Shown: positions 8,367 through 16,513, counted from the first letter of the stretch. The stretch: DNA of 39,788 bases from Lewinella sp. W8 (GCF_004375085.3 NZ_SNAQ03000021.1:1-39788); one strand, 5' to 3'. Notes: a model not told the origin generated them from the sequence alone. Numbers and translations: made by a program.

Positions 8367-9011
8367 ATGCACGCAATCAACCGGGCGGTCTATCCACCCA
8401 CCTTCCTGATCTTTCTTTTTCTGCTGACCTCCTGCGGCCAATCTCCGTCTTCGGGGCTGGAGCAGCCCCGTGACCCCTACGCCGAACCCAGCATGGAGGG
8501 CGAATCCCTGAACGTAATCGTCGAGATTCCTGCGGGAAGTAACCACAAAATCGAGTACCGCCCTGATGAGGGCTTTATCAACGACACCCTCCCCAACGGA
8601 GGAGAACGCATCATCAACTTCTTGCCGTATCCCGGAAATTATGGCTTCATTCCGTCTACCCTGATGAGCCGGGACCGGGGAGGCGACGGTGACCCGCTGG
8701 ACGTTATCGTCCTGAGCGAAGGCGTCCCTACCGGAAGTAAACTGGCCGTCAAGCCCATCGCCGCCCTTCTGCTGCGCGATCGGGGGGAGATCGATACGAA
8801 AATCGTTGCCGTTCCGGTGGACAGTAGTCTGCAGGTATTCCCGGTCGACAACTTCCTGGATTTTGCGCTGCAGCACGACGCGGCCCGGTCCATCCTTGAG
8901 CTGTGGTTCCTGAACTACAAGGGGCCCAACTCCACCGAATTGCTACGCTGGGAGGACGAAGAATACGCCTGGCGGGAAGTCCGCAAATGGCGGTTGGATA
9001 ACCCGAAGTAG
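8367..9011 (+). CDS. ppa: lipoprotein family I inorganic pyrophosphatase
   Basis: Hydrolyses diphosphate to two phosphates. The family I signature DGDPLDVIV (Asp107, Asp109, Asp112) is intact. Other active-site positions known from the E. coli enzyme are also present: VEIPAGSNHKIEY (Glu, Lys, Glu), an Arg before LPYPGNYGF, DRGEIDTKIVAVP (two Asp and a Lys) and NYKG. Unlike the cytoplasmic enzyme, it opens with a hydrophobic signal and lipobox LLTSC (Cys23), then a Ser/Pro-rich linker. This predicts a lipid-anchored protein outside the cytoplasm. Total length is 214 residues against about 175 for cytosolic enzymes, the difference being the N-terminal extension. A palindromic element lies immediately upstream. 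Enzyme identity is sure; location is inferred from the signal. Confidence 0.9.
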   Translation: MHAINRAVYPPTFLIFLFLLTSCGQSPSSGLEQPRDPYAEPSMEGESLNVIVEIPAGSNHKIEYRPDEGFINDTLPNGGERIINFLPYPGNYGFIPSTLMSRDRGGDGDPLDVIVLSEGVPTGSKLAVKPIAALLLRDRGEIDTKIVAVPVDSSLQVFPVDNFLDFALQHDAARSILELWFLNYKGPNSTELLRWEDEEYAWREVRKWRLDNPK

Positions 9012-9325
9012 GCCAAATAATCCGACCGGAAACGGTAGGTAGGGAAGGGGAGCGGTAGCCATTATAAAGGAAGCGTTAGGATTAGGAACATAGAAAAAAA
9101 TATCAACTAAAGTATAATTTCCCCTGTTTCAAGCGTTACCGACATGTCAAAAAGGCGATAAAAACCACCGGCAAAAGCAAAAAGATGTTAAAATGCGGGA
9201 AATAGTCGCAGAAAGTTGACGTTTTTGGGCCCATGCCTTGCTTATCCCCTTAAATTTGTGTTAGAAAGTAAAAACATCCGGACAATTTGTTTCCCCCGAG
9301 TTGCTCCGGCATAATCCCTGCTGAT
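9012..9325. other. AT-rich intergenic region before the RlpA-like gene
   Basis: No gene is seen. The stretch is clearly more AT-rich than its surroundings. TAAATTTG at 9251-9258 fits the -7 consensus, with a TTTG about 23 bp upstream, slightly long spacing. It would give a leader of about 60 nt for the gene at 9326. Confidence 0.4.
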
Positions 9326-10642
9326 ATGAAATATTTGTTCACACTTGTATGCACCCTGGGTTTGGTCACTACCGGATTCGCTCAGTCCTTTGAATGGGAC
9401 ACGAAGTCGGCAGGAGGCTCAACCGTTACGCCCCGCAGTGAAAGCACCCTGGCTTACGAGCGGGCGTACAACGAACGCCAACAGGGGTTTGCCGGTATCT
9501 ATAACCCAAATCTGGCCGGCACGAGAACCATTTACGGAGAAACCTACAATCCGCGGGAGCTTACCGCAAGCCATGCGGTACTGCCCCTGGGAACCCTGAT
9601 CCGGGTCACCAACCTGGATAACGGTCAGGGAGTAACGGTCAGGATAAATGACCGCGGTAAGGAGTGTGGTGACTGTCTGGTTACCCTCAGTCAGATTGCG
9701 GCCGAACAGGTCGGGATCAATTACCGAGGACGCGTAACCGTAGAAAGAATCGGCTTCAGCAACTGGAACCCTGCCCCACCCAAGAGCCCGGCACCTGCGC
9801 CCGCGCCCTATACTTATTCTCAGCCAACGGCCTACAGCAGTCCGGCGACGGTAACGCCAGCGAATAATCCTGGTGTGGTTCGTCCGGTGACCATCAGTGG
9901 CGAGAGTTATGGCTGGGAAGCAAAGAGTAACGAGGTGGTGGCCCCGCGGGCATACGGCAGCGCTCCGGCTACTCCGACGACTTATTATGGTGGCAACAAC
10001 GCAACGGTGTCCGCCGAACCGCAACCTTACCGCCCGACGACGACAAATTACGCCAGCCTGAGCCCGAAGGGGGTGGACCTGCAGTCCCGGGAGGTACAAC
10101 CTAACGCGGCTTCCACCAACTATTACGCGCAACCGACAACTTACTCCCGCTACCCGACCGCTCCGGCGAGTTATCAGGAAGCGGCTCCCAAGGTGGCTAC
10201 CCTGTCGCCTCCCGTTCCTACGGCGGCGAATACTGCTTCCACTACCGTTCAGCCTCAGTTGGCCAATCAGGCGGCGCCACCACCTTCGACGGTCCGTTAC
10301 TACCAGGCGGCTAAGTCTGCGCCCGCACCCGCAACTTACGGCACGGCTCCCGCTCAGCCGGTTGCCTACAACGCTCCGGCGCCGGCGCCCGTCACCAGTA
10401 ACGGTTCCGCTTACGTGGTACAGTTGGGGGCTTACAACAATGAATTGTACGCCCAGAACCGCGTGAATCAGCTTCAGCAAGCTGGCCTGACCAACGTATT
10501 CTACCGCTCGGTAACCAAGCCCGACGGGCAGGTGATCAACCGGGTGTATTCCGGCACTTTCAGCACCATGGCCGAAGCGCAGGGCGCATCTAACAGCATC
10601 CGTGCCAACCACAATATTGCCGGTATCGTAACCCGGATGTAA
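9326..10642 (+). CDS. rlpA: RlpA-like septal-ring protein: DPBB domain plus C-terminal SPOR domain
   Basis: A 438-residue secreted protein. The signal peptide is MKYLFTLVCTLGLVTTGFAQ, which is why the start at 9326 is preferred to 9287. A double-psi beta-barrel domain (about residues 45-140) carries GETYNPRELTASHAVLPLG and VRINDRGK, typical of RlpA lytic transglycosylases and the family Asp. A long Pro/Ala/Tyr/Thr-rich low-complexity linker follows (about 145-358). The C-terminal SPOR domain (about 360-438, AYVVQLGAYNNELYA onward) binds denuded peptidoglycan glycan strands at division sites. The likely role is in peptidoglycan remodelling during cell separation. A strong terminator follows at 10668. 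Confidence 0.88.
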   Translation: MKYLFTLVCTLGLVTTGFAQSFEWDTKSAGGSTVTPRSESTLAYERAYNERQQGFAGIYNPNLAGTRTIYGETYNPRELTASHAVLPLGTLIRVTNLDNGQGVTVRINDRGKECGDCLVTLSQIAAEQVGINYRGRVTVERIGFSNWNPAPPKSPAPAPAPYTYSQPTAYSSPATVTPANNPGVVRPVTISGESYGWEAKSNEVVAPRAYGSAPATPTTYYGGNNATVSAEPQPYRPTTTNYASLSPKGVDLQSREVQPNAASTNYYAQPTTYSRYPTAPASYQEAAPKVATLSPPVPTAANTASTTVQPQLANQAAPPPSTVRYYQAAKSAPAPATYGTAPAQPVAYNAPAPAPVTSNGSAYVVQLGAYNNELYAQNRVNQLQQAGLTNVFYRSVTKPDGQVINRVYSGTFSTMAEAQGASNSIRANHNIAGIVTRM

Positions 10643-10667
10643 TCGAGCCGGACATTCCACCCGGTTT

Positions 10668-10711
10668 GAAACTGGCGACCCGCAAAATAAAGCGGGTCGC
10701 CAGTTTCCTTT
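10668..10711 (+). terminator. strong intrinsic terminator after the RlpA-like gene
   Basis: A perfect 16-bp inverted repeat, GAAACTGGCGACCCGC (10668-10683) and its complement (10692-10707), with an 8-base loop AAAATAAA. It is followed by a CTTTT run. It begins 26 bases after the stop codon at 10642. Confidence 0.9.
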
Positions 10712-11162
10712 TCGGGTCTTTCCCACAGGAAGTCGGAGGGCTGAATCAGGGGGTAATATCCGGAGGCAGGAATGGAGATTTATCCGTATTTTAGCCAGTG
10801 TTTACGTCGATCACCTCTTGCACTAAAGTTATGAGTCAGCTTAGATTAGGTACGCCACCGGCCGTAATATTATTTCTGGCCAGCATTCTCATTTTCCTGG
10901 TATTTGGTTAAGCGAGTGCCTACCGGGAACTTCGTGGCCCGCTACTTTCCGGCCGGCCCTGGCGATGTGATGGCCCTTCCTACACCTCAGATTAAGGAAA
11001 AAAATAGTGAGGCCGAGGAGTGAAGCGGAATCCGCGATTCAACCGGCGCCGGGGCGGAGTTGACGGTAGAAATGCCGTCGGTCTGACCGAAGAATGACCT
11101 GAGCGAGGGGCTTTTGATGAACCCCACGCACGCCCTTCGGTTAGTGTTACAAATCATTATGC
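10712..11162. other. intergenic region with possible very short reading frames
   Basis: Apart from the 26-codon membrane-like frame at 10831-10911, there is a GTG-initiated frame of 35 codons at 10916-11023 (begins MPTGNFVARYFPAG, ends NSEAEE) in another phase. I see no homology for it. The stretch 11024-11160 is GC-rich and contains a small hairpin, GACGG-TAGAAAT-GCCGTC. Confidence 0.4.
10831..10911 (+). CDS. possible 26-residue single-pass membrane microprotein
   Basis: ATG at 10831 to TAA at 10909 encodes 26 residues: a short polar N-terminus (MSQLRLGTPP) followed by a continuous hydrophobic stretch (AVILFLASILIFLVFG) long enough for one membrane helix. It sits alone, 120 bases after a strong terminator and 250 bases before the cytochrome c lipoprotein. 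There is no recognised homology. It could be a real small membrane protein or a chance frame; the uninterrupted helix is the only argument for it. Confidence 0.3.
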   Translation: MSQLRLGTPPAVILFLASILIFLVFG

Positions 11163-11555
11163 ATGCGCTATTCGTTGGCCTCCCTGCTTCTGCTCTCCCT
11201 GGTGTTCATCGCCAATGCCTGCGGAGAAACGGACCGCGTCCAGGGGCACAACCTCTACGACCAACATTGCGGGAATTGTCACATGGAAGAGGGTGGGGGA
11301 CTACGGAACCTCATTCCCCCGCTGGCCGGATCGAATTTTCTGCGGGATAACCCCGCCGCGGTGGTCCGGGGGATACGCTACGGGATGGAGGGCCCCATGA
11401 TCGTAAACGGGATAACCTACGACCATCCCATGCCCGGCAACCAGGACTTGTCGGAGTTTCAGATCGTGAACATCATGAATTACGTCAACAACGCCTGGGG
11501 AAATGACTACGGCCAGATTACCGTACTGGAGGCCAGAGACTGGCTTCAGGAATAG
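11163..11555 (+). CDS. monoheme cytochrome c lipoprotein
   Basis: A 130-residue class I cytochrome c. The lipobox is IANAC (Cys20) after a hydrophobic signal, so it is probably lipid-anchored and facing the periplasm. Heme is bound by CGNCH (Cys36, Cys39, His40), and the likely axial Met is Met90 in DHPMPGNQDLS. The rest (LIPPLAGSNFL, QIVNIMNYVNNAWGN) follows the small cytochrome c pattern seen in accessory electron carriers. It stands apart from the main respiratory cluster, 3.4 kb upstream of actA, and has no obvious redox partner next to it. It could donate electrons to the oxidase or serve another reductase. Confidence 0.88.
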   Translation: MRYSLASLLLLSLVFIANACGETDRVQGHNLYDQHCGNCHMEEGGGLRNLIPPLAGSNFLRDNPAAVVRGIRYGMEGPMIVNGITYDHPMPGNQDLSEFQIVNIMNYVNNAWGNDYGQITVLEARDWLQE

Positions 11556-11669
11556 CGGCCGACCGACGGTATGCCTTTCCCTGACGTTAAGGTGGGATAA
11601 GAGTTGCTAAAATTCGTACTTTGGCAGCCGCAACCAGCTTCCTGAACCCAAAATCAGCGGCGGCTACCT

Positions 11670-14030
11670 ATGAAGAACCGTTTGAGCTTATTCCTGTCCT
11701 TCCTTTTTATGTCTGGCGGCCTCCTATTAGCCCAGGACGCGCAGGTGACCATTTCCAACCCGGATACCATCCTCATCTGCCAGGGGGATACCCTGCAACT
11801 GGCTCAGACCAACAACGTCAACGATGCAGGCCTGACCTGGTCGCCCGACGAGGGCTTTATCGATCCGGTGACGGATCCCAACCCCCGCGTCATTCCGGTC
11901 TTTAGCCGCTACTACGTCGTTACCGTCGGCAACGAAACGGATGGCTTCGCAAAAGACTCCATTTACGTCGACGTAGATCGTCTGGTGGTGCCGGAGCTCA
12001 TTTCGGATACCCTGATTTGTCAGGGGTACCCCCTGCAGCTGGTCGCCAGTCCGGTAACGGATCAGGGCAATACGCTCTACAACTGGAGCCCGGGTGATTT
12101 CCTGGATGACTCCACGGACGTCAACAGCGTTTTCATTCCCGACGTCTTCCAGGATACCGTATTTACCTTAGTGGCCACTTCCCAAAACGGGGTTTGCGCC
12201 GATACCCAGCAGGTGCGGGTGGACATCATTCGCAGTAGCCTGGAAATCCTTCGTCCGGATACCGTCTTCCGCTGCGTCGGCGACGACTCCCTGGTGCTGG
12301 AGGTGAGTGTAGATCCTTTTGTAGATAATGAAGTACGCTGGTTTCCCACCGCCGGGGCATTGAGCGCTCCTTCCGGCGTCACCTACACGGTGGACCCTCC
12401 CGGCAACCAAACGTATTACGCTGAGGCTATCGTTAACGGCTGCCCGCAAATTGATTCGGTGGTGGTGCGGCTGGACTCCCTGCCGGCCAGCCTGGAGATG
12501 ACCGTTGATCCGGTCAAAGATCCCTACTGTCAGGGCGATACCTTCACCATTCAATCACCGATCTATGACGTCGGTGATTACCCCCTGATTACTCATGAGT
12601 GGTCCGTAGCACCGGGTATTGCCAGTCCGATGGACCTCTACAACGCCGTTTTCTTTGCCTCGGATTCTGCCCTGGTCACCCGCATTACGGTGAACGGCGG
12701 ATGTGTGGATACCGTGCAAACACAGATTAACGTAATTCAACCGCCGGTTTTACAGTTCGATCCGCCGAACCCCGTCGTTTGCCCCGGTGAGTCCGTACAA
12801 ATCAACGTTACCTTTCTGGAGGGCAACGGCACCCTGGAATGGGAAGACCCCATGAACACGCTGAGTTGTGACGATTGTCTTAATCCTGTCGCTACGGTCA
12901 GTCAGTCTACTTCCTACATGATTACGGTAACGGCGGAGGGATCGGAATGTACCCAGCCAGAGATGTATTCCATTCAGGTCGAGGTGGACCCACAACCTTC
13001 CCTGACCAGCCAGACTCTGCTCTGCGCCGGAGACAGTCGGACGCTCGTAACGGGTGGCCTGGTGGATGGCTTTACCTACCGGGTTACCGGTGGCGGGATT
13101 GATACGGATGACCCGCTGGTGTCCGTCACCCCCACGGAAGAAACGACCTACACCATCGAAACCACGGGTAACTGTGGCACGAGTACCCAGCAGATTACCC
13201 TGCAGTTGGCCGAAGATATTCAGCTGACGGCCGATGGCCCGACTACGCTCTGTCCTGGCGACGGACTGACCCTGACGGCCATCATCGATCAGGATCGTAA
13301 CGGAACCTTCAGTTGGACGCCCCCGGGAGGTACGCCCGTTCCGGGGCAGCAGCTTCAGCTTTCGGACCCAATTCCCGGAGTTTATACTGCCACCTTTACG
13401 GATGCCCTCTGTGGGGTGACGGTAACCACCACGACGGAAGTCACCATCGTGGATGCCAACCTTAACGTGGGGATTGCCGCTAACCGCAGCAACGGTGACC
13501 AGATCAATCCCGGAATGGACGCGATCTTCAGTGGAAACGTCATTACCCTTACGGTGACGGGAGTACCCGAAGGACTGGCGGCCAATTTCAACTGGTCCGG
13601 TAACCTTTCTCCCGCCGACGGAAGCGGACGCAGCATTGAGGTGCGCGTTCCCGATCCCGGACAGGCTTCTCCCGGATCCCTACTGTATACGCTGACGGTC
13701 GTAACCGACGAAGGAGGCTGTGAATTCACGGCCGCGATTTCGATTCCCATCACGGAGTCAGAGTTTGAAATTCCGGAACTGATCTCCCCGAACAGTGACG
13801 GTACGAACGACTTGTTCCGGGTCTTCTACGCCGGAGAGGTTACGGACTTCTCCCTCACAATCTTTAACCGCTGGGGCCAGAAGGTATTTACCTCCAACGA
13901 TATCGACGAAGGCTGGGACGGAACCATCAACGGTACTCCCCAAAACATTGACACCTATCTCTACATCACAAAATTCCGCCTGAACGGCACGGAAGTGGAA
14001 AGAGAAGGACAGTTTGATCTGATCAGGTAA
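11670..14030 (+). CDS. large secreted protein with type B type IX secretion sorting domain
   Basis: A 786-residue cell-surface or secreted protein. Signal peptide MKNRLSLFLSFLFMSGGLLLAQ. Residues about 25-680 consist of repeated Ig/PKD-like modules, each opening with a Cys-containing strand (LICQGDTLQL, LICQGYPLQL, VVCPGESVQI, LLCAGDSRTL, TLCPGDGLTL). The last ~85 residues (IPELISPNSDGTNDLF, NRWGQKVF, WDGTINGTPQN, YLYITKF) form the gliding-motility-associated C-terminal domain, the type B sorting signal used by the type IX system. Its probable role is adhesion or surface display; no enzymatic domain is visible. It is convergent with the next gene, separated by a repeat-rich hairpin region. 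Confidence 0.9.
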   Translation: MKNRLSLFLSFLFMSGGLLLAQDAQVTISNPDTILICQGDTLQLAQTNNVNDAGLTWSPDEGFIDPVTDPNPRVIPVFSRYYVVTVGNETDGFAKDSIYVDVDRLVVPELISDTLICQGYPLQLVASPVTDQGNTLYNWSPGDFLDDSTDVNSVFIPDVFQDTVFTLVATSQNGVCADTQQVRVDIIRSSLEILRPDTVFRCVGDDSLVLEVSVDPFVDNEVRWFPTAGALSAPSGVTYTVDPPGNQTYYAEAIVNGCPQIDSVVVRLDSLPASLEMTVDPVKDPYCQGDTFTIQSPIYDVGDYPLITHEWSVAPGIASPMDLYNAVFFASDSALVTRITVNGGCVDTVQTQINVIQPPVLQFDPPNPVVCPGESVQINVTFLEGNGTLEWEDPMNTLSCDDCLNPVATVSQSTSYMITVTAEGSECTQPEMYSIQVEVDPQPSLTSQTLLCAGDSRTLVTGGLVDGFTYRVTGGGIDTDDPLVSVTPTEETTYTIETTGNCGTSTQQITLQLAEDIQLTADGPTTLCPGDGLTLTAIIDQDRNGTFSWTPPGGTPVPGQQLQLSDPIPGVYTATFTDALCGVTVTTTTEVTIVDANLNVGIAANRSNGDQINPGMDAIFSGNVITLTVTGVPEGLAANFNWSGNLSPADGSGRSIEVRVPDPGQASPGSLLYTLTVVTDEGGCEFTAAISIPITESEFEIPELISPNSDGTNDLFRVFYAGEVTDFSLTIFNRWGQKVFTSNDIDEGWDGTINGTPQNIDTYLYITKFRLNGTEVEREGQFDLIR

Positions 14031-14045
14031 GGGGGGGCTTGGTCC

Positions 14046-14171
14046 GTTAGTTCGTTAGTAATTTAGTCTGTTAGTCTGTTAGTTCGTTAGTAATTTAGTC
14101 TGTTGGTATTTTAGTTGTCTGACTGGACAAATGCCTAAAGGACCAACAGACCAACAGACCAACAGACTAAT
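14046..14171. terminator. repeat-built long hairpin, probable bidirectional terminator
   Basis: Tandem copies of TTAGTCTG/TTAGTTCG on the left (14046-14110) face tandem copies of ACCAACAG on the right (14137-14171). The reverse complement of the right arm reads TTAGTCTGTTGGTCTG, so the arms can pair over some 30 bases. It lies exactly between two convergent genes, ending within 5 bases of the minus-strand stop codon at 14176. Confidence 0.55.
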
Positions 14172-14175
14172 CCCC

Positions 14176-14661
14176 CTACACCATCCGGCTGTGCCAGCTA
14201 TCCTCCAGGGGGCGTTCGAAGATTTGTCTTAGTTCTCCGAGTTCCTTGACCAGAGGATCAAACACGATCGTCTCGTTTTCCAGTTGACCGCGCTGGTAAA
14301 GGTCTTTGAATTCTTCGCGGGATACGGTTTGGATGGCGCCGTCGGAATCCCGGTAGCTGAAGCGCATGCGGTTGAAGAAGTCGATGCCGAGGCGGGCGCC
14401 CAACTCCTGGATGAAGCGTACGGACCCGTCGATAGAACATCCACTGGCTTCTGCCGCACTTTCGTCTACGGCCAGCACGAGGAAACGATCGTGCAGGACG
14501 TCAGCTCCCGCCGTCAGTTGCCGCTGGTGGGCGGCCCAGCCCTTCACGTATTCCTGTAATTCTTTTCTGGCTACCTCCACCTCTTCGGCGGTCATGGCTC
14601 TTTCTGCGCCATAAATCCAAACCCGACTTGTGGGGGCCAATGCTTCTAGGTGGTTCGCCAT
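14176..14661 (-). CDS. conserved Bacteroidota protein commonly mislabelled 'ABC transporter ATPase'
   Basis: A 161-residue soluble protein. The pattern ARVWIYxADR..T..E, a middle RFLVLAVDESAAEASGCSID and a terminal DSWHSRMV match a family I recall as widespread in Bacteroidota and often labelled ABC transporter ATPase. No Walker A, Walker B or ABC signature is present, so that label is not supported. The conserved ASGCSID segment around a Cys and the strongly conserved C-terminal end suggest a real conserved function, which is unknown. A good -7 element lies 29 bp upstream of the start. It is divergent from the act operon. Confidence 0.8.
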   Translation of the reverse strand: MANHLEALAPTSRVWIYGAERAMTAEEVEVARKELQEYVKGWAAHQRQLTAGADVLHDRFLVLAVDESAAEASGCSIDGSVRFIQELGARLGIDFFNRMRFSYRDSDGAIQTVSREEFKDLYQRGQLENETIVFDPLVKELGELRQIFERPLEDSWHSRMV

Positions 14662-14689
14662 GATGATGTCTGTCTTATTTCAGGGAGCG

Positions 14690-14697
14690 CAAAGATA
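14690..14697 (-). promoter_or_regulatory. -7 element (TATCTTTG) for the 14661 gene
   Basis: On the minus strand the sequence reads TATCTTTG, a full match to TAnnTTTG, ending 28 bases before the ATG. No TTTG stands at the expected distance upstream. Confidence 0.45.
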
Positions 14698-14751
14698 GAA
14701 CCAAACTAAATTTATGTGAACATCTCCTTACATATTGTATTAGGCAGTAGG

Positions 14752-14769
14752 GGCGTAAACGCAGGTGCC
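14752..14769 (+). repeat. small structured motif, copy 1
   Basis: GGCGTAAACGCAGGTGCC. The inner GCGT-AA-ACGC can form a short stem, closed by GGC/GCC. It differs at two loop positions from the copy at 38894-38911. Confidence 0.4.
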
Positions 14770-14890
14770 ATGTCTTTAGCATAAGGTGCGATCGCGACGT
14801 AAATCAACTGGAACGATGACCGATGTCCTTGCGAAATCAAGCATCCATTGTCTAGACAATTTCTAAATAAACTCTACGTTGCGCCGCAAG

Positions 14891-14922
14891 TTTGTTAAAG
14901 AAATGTCATGAAAGTATCTTTG
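14891..14922 (+). promoter_or_regulatory. promoter of the act (complex III) operon
   Basis: TTTG at 14891-14894 and TATCTTTG at 14915-14922 are separated by 20 bp, matching the Bacteroidota housekeeping promoter (TTTG, 19-21 bp, TAnnTTTG). The predicted transcription start is near 14928, giving a leader of about 35-60 nt before actA. Confidence 0.75.
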
Positions 14923-14984
14923 CGCGACCAAGGGGGGAGTAGATTTTTTCCTTCCTTCCACAAATGATTAAATGTCAATTGATA

Positions 14985-16493
14985 ATGACATACCACCCCA
15001 AGTTTCTAACTTCTTTCCTGCTCATATTCGCCCTTCTTTTTGTCGGCACCGCTGGGTTTGCCCAGGGAGAGCAAGCAGAAGAACCGACCGCTGAATCAAT
15101 CGATGCTGGTGATCCTGCCGAATCCGCAGCTCCCGCTGGCGGTGTCGCTCCGGGAGAAGGCGACTATGAAGCCGGTAAATCCCTCTGGAACGCCAACGTC
15201 TGTGGTTCCTGCCACAACAAGAACATGAAGGACAACGCCACGGGCCCCGCCCTTGGTGGTGTTGAAGAACGGTGGGCCGCCGAGCCCCGGGAGCACCTTT
15301 ACCGTTGGATTCAGCAGTCACAGGCCCTGATCGCCTCCGGGGAGAGTGAGCGGGCGATTGCCGTTTGGAACGAATGGAAGCCAACGGTAATGTCCAACTA
15401 CACCAACCTGTCTAACGACGATGTGGAGCACCTCCTGGCCTACATTGACGGACAGTACACCGGCAATATTCCCGGTGCTGCGGGTGTGGTTGCTGGTCCG
15501 GTGGTGGAAGCCGAAGAAAAGGACAATACCTTACTCTTCATCATTCTGGGGGTAGCGCTGCTGGCGCTATCACTGATCCTCGCCCGGATCACGAGCAACC
15601 TTCAGTACATGGTGGAAACCACCGAGGGGGGCAATCCTACCCGGAAGACGCTCCTGGAAACCCTGACGAGCCGCGGAGTGATTGCCTTCGTCATTTTCGC
15701 CCTCGTAGTACTGGGTGGATACACTACGGTTAACCACGCCATTGAACTGGGCCGGCAGCAGGATTATGCGCCCGAACAGCCCATTAAGTTCAGCCACGTT
15801 ACCCACGCAGGAATCAACCAGATTGAATGTCAGTACTGTCACGACGGTGCTCGCCGCTCCAAGCACTCCGTAATTCCGGCCCTGAACACCTGTATGAACT
15901 GTCACCGGGCCATCAAGAAGGGTAGCACCTACGGAACGGCGGAGCTGACCAAAATCTTCGCGGCGGTTGGCTACGACCCCATCGAAGACATTTACCTGGA
16001 AGACTACGAGAACTACTCTCGCGACGAAATCAAGGACGTCTACAAGAAGTGGATCGCCAACCAGTACCTCGCCGAAGACGGCGCGGACATTGACGAAGTG
16101 GAGAACGTAGTGGAGGAACAGTGGGACGGTATCGTAGAAGCACTGACCAACGAGTACACCGACGATGACAAAATCGCTGGTCCCGTAGAATGGGTGCGGA
16201 TTCACAACCTGCCCGATCACGCCTACTTCAACCACGCGCAGCACGTAACGGTGGGTAACCTCAAGTGCCAGAACTGCCACGGTCCCGTGGAGGAAATGGA
16301 GCTGGTGTACCAGTACAGTCCCCTAAGCATGGGATGGTGTATTAACTGTCACCGCCAGAGTGAGGTACAGTTCCAGGACAACGACTACTACAAAGCCTAC
16401 GAGCGCTACCACGAGGAAATCAAGTCCGGTGAGCGTGACGGGGTAACCGTAGAAGAAATTGGTGGTCTGAACTGTCAGCGCTGCCACTACTAA
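14985..16493 (+). CDS. actA: alternative complex III subunit ActA, multiheme cytochrome c with extra N-terminal heme domain
   Basis: Periplasmic heme subunit of quinol:cytochrome c oxidoreductase. Six CxxCH motifs are visible: CGSCH near residue 73, then CQYCH, CMNCH, CQNCH, CINCH and CQRCH in the C-terminal half. The last five are the pentaheme ActA core. The first sits in a separate small cytochrome c domain (about residues 40-160). Between them are two hydrophobic helices (NTLLFIILGVALLALSLIL and GVIAFVIFALVVLGGYTTV). Signal peptide MTYHPKFLTSFLLIFALLF...GFAQ; the start at 14985 was preferred because it places this signal at the N-terminus, but 14964 is in frame and possible. It is first in the operon, 111 bp before actB. 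Confidence 0.92.
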   Translation: MTYHPKFLTSFLLIFALLFVGTAGFAQGEQAEEPTAESIDAGDPAESAAPAGGVAPGEGDYEAGKSLWNANVCGSCHNKNMKDNATGPALGGVEERWAAEPREHLYRWIQQSQALIASGESERAIAVWNEWKPTVMSNYTNLSNDDVEHLLAYIDGQYTGNIPGAAGVVAGPVVEAEEKDNTLLFIILGVALLALSLILARITSNLQYMVETTEGGNPTRKTLLETLTSRGVIAFVIFALVVLGGYTTVNHAIELGRQQDYAPEQPIKFSHVTHAGINQIECQYCHDGARRSKHSVIPALNTCMNCHRAIKKGSTYGTAELTKIFAAVGYDPIEDIYLEDYENYSRDEIKDVYKKWIANQYLAEDGADIDEVENVVEEQWDGIVEALTNEYTDDDKIAGPVEWVRIHNLPDHAYFNHAQHVTVGNLKCQNCHGPVEEMELVYQYSPLSMGWCINCHRQSEVQFQDNDYYKAYERYHEEIKSGERDGVTVEEIGGLNCQRCHY

Positions 16494-16513
16494 GCCACCC
16501 GCCCAGGAATAGA

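Larger units (their letters stand above)
14662..14984. other. divergent regulatory region upstream of the act operon
   Basis: No gene is seen. It holds the -7 element of the minus gene (14690-14697), one copy of a small GCGT-ACGC stem motif (14752-14769), and the act promoter (14891-14922). Confidence 0.6.

Noticed and set aside
14700..14984. tRNA or small RNA gene upstream of actA
   Set aside because: No cloverleaf, T-loop or anticodon arm can be built; the stretch is explained as a divergent promoter region.
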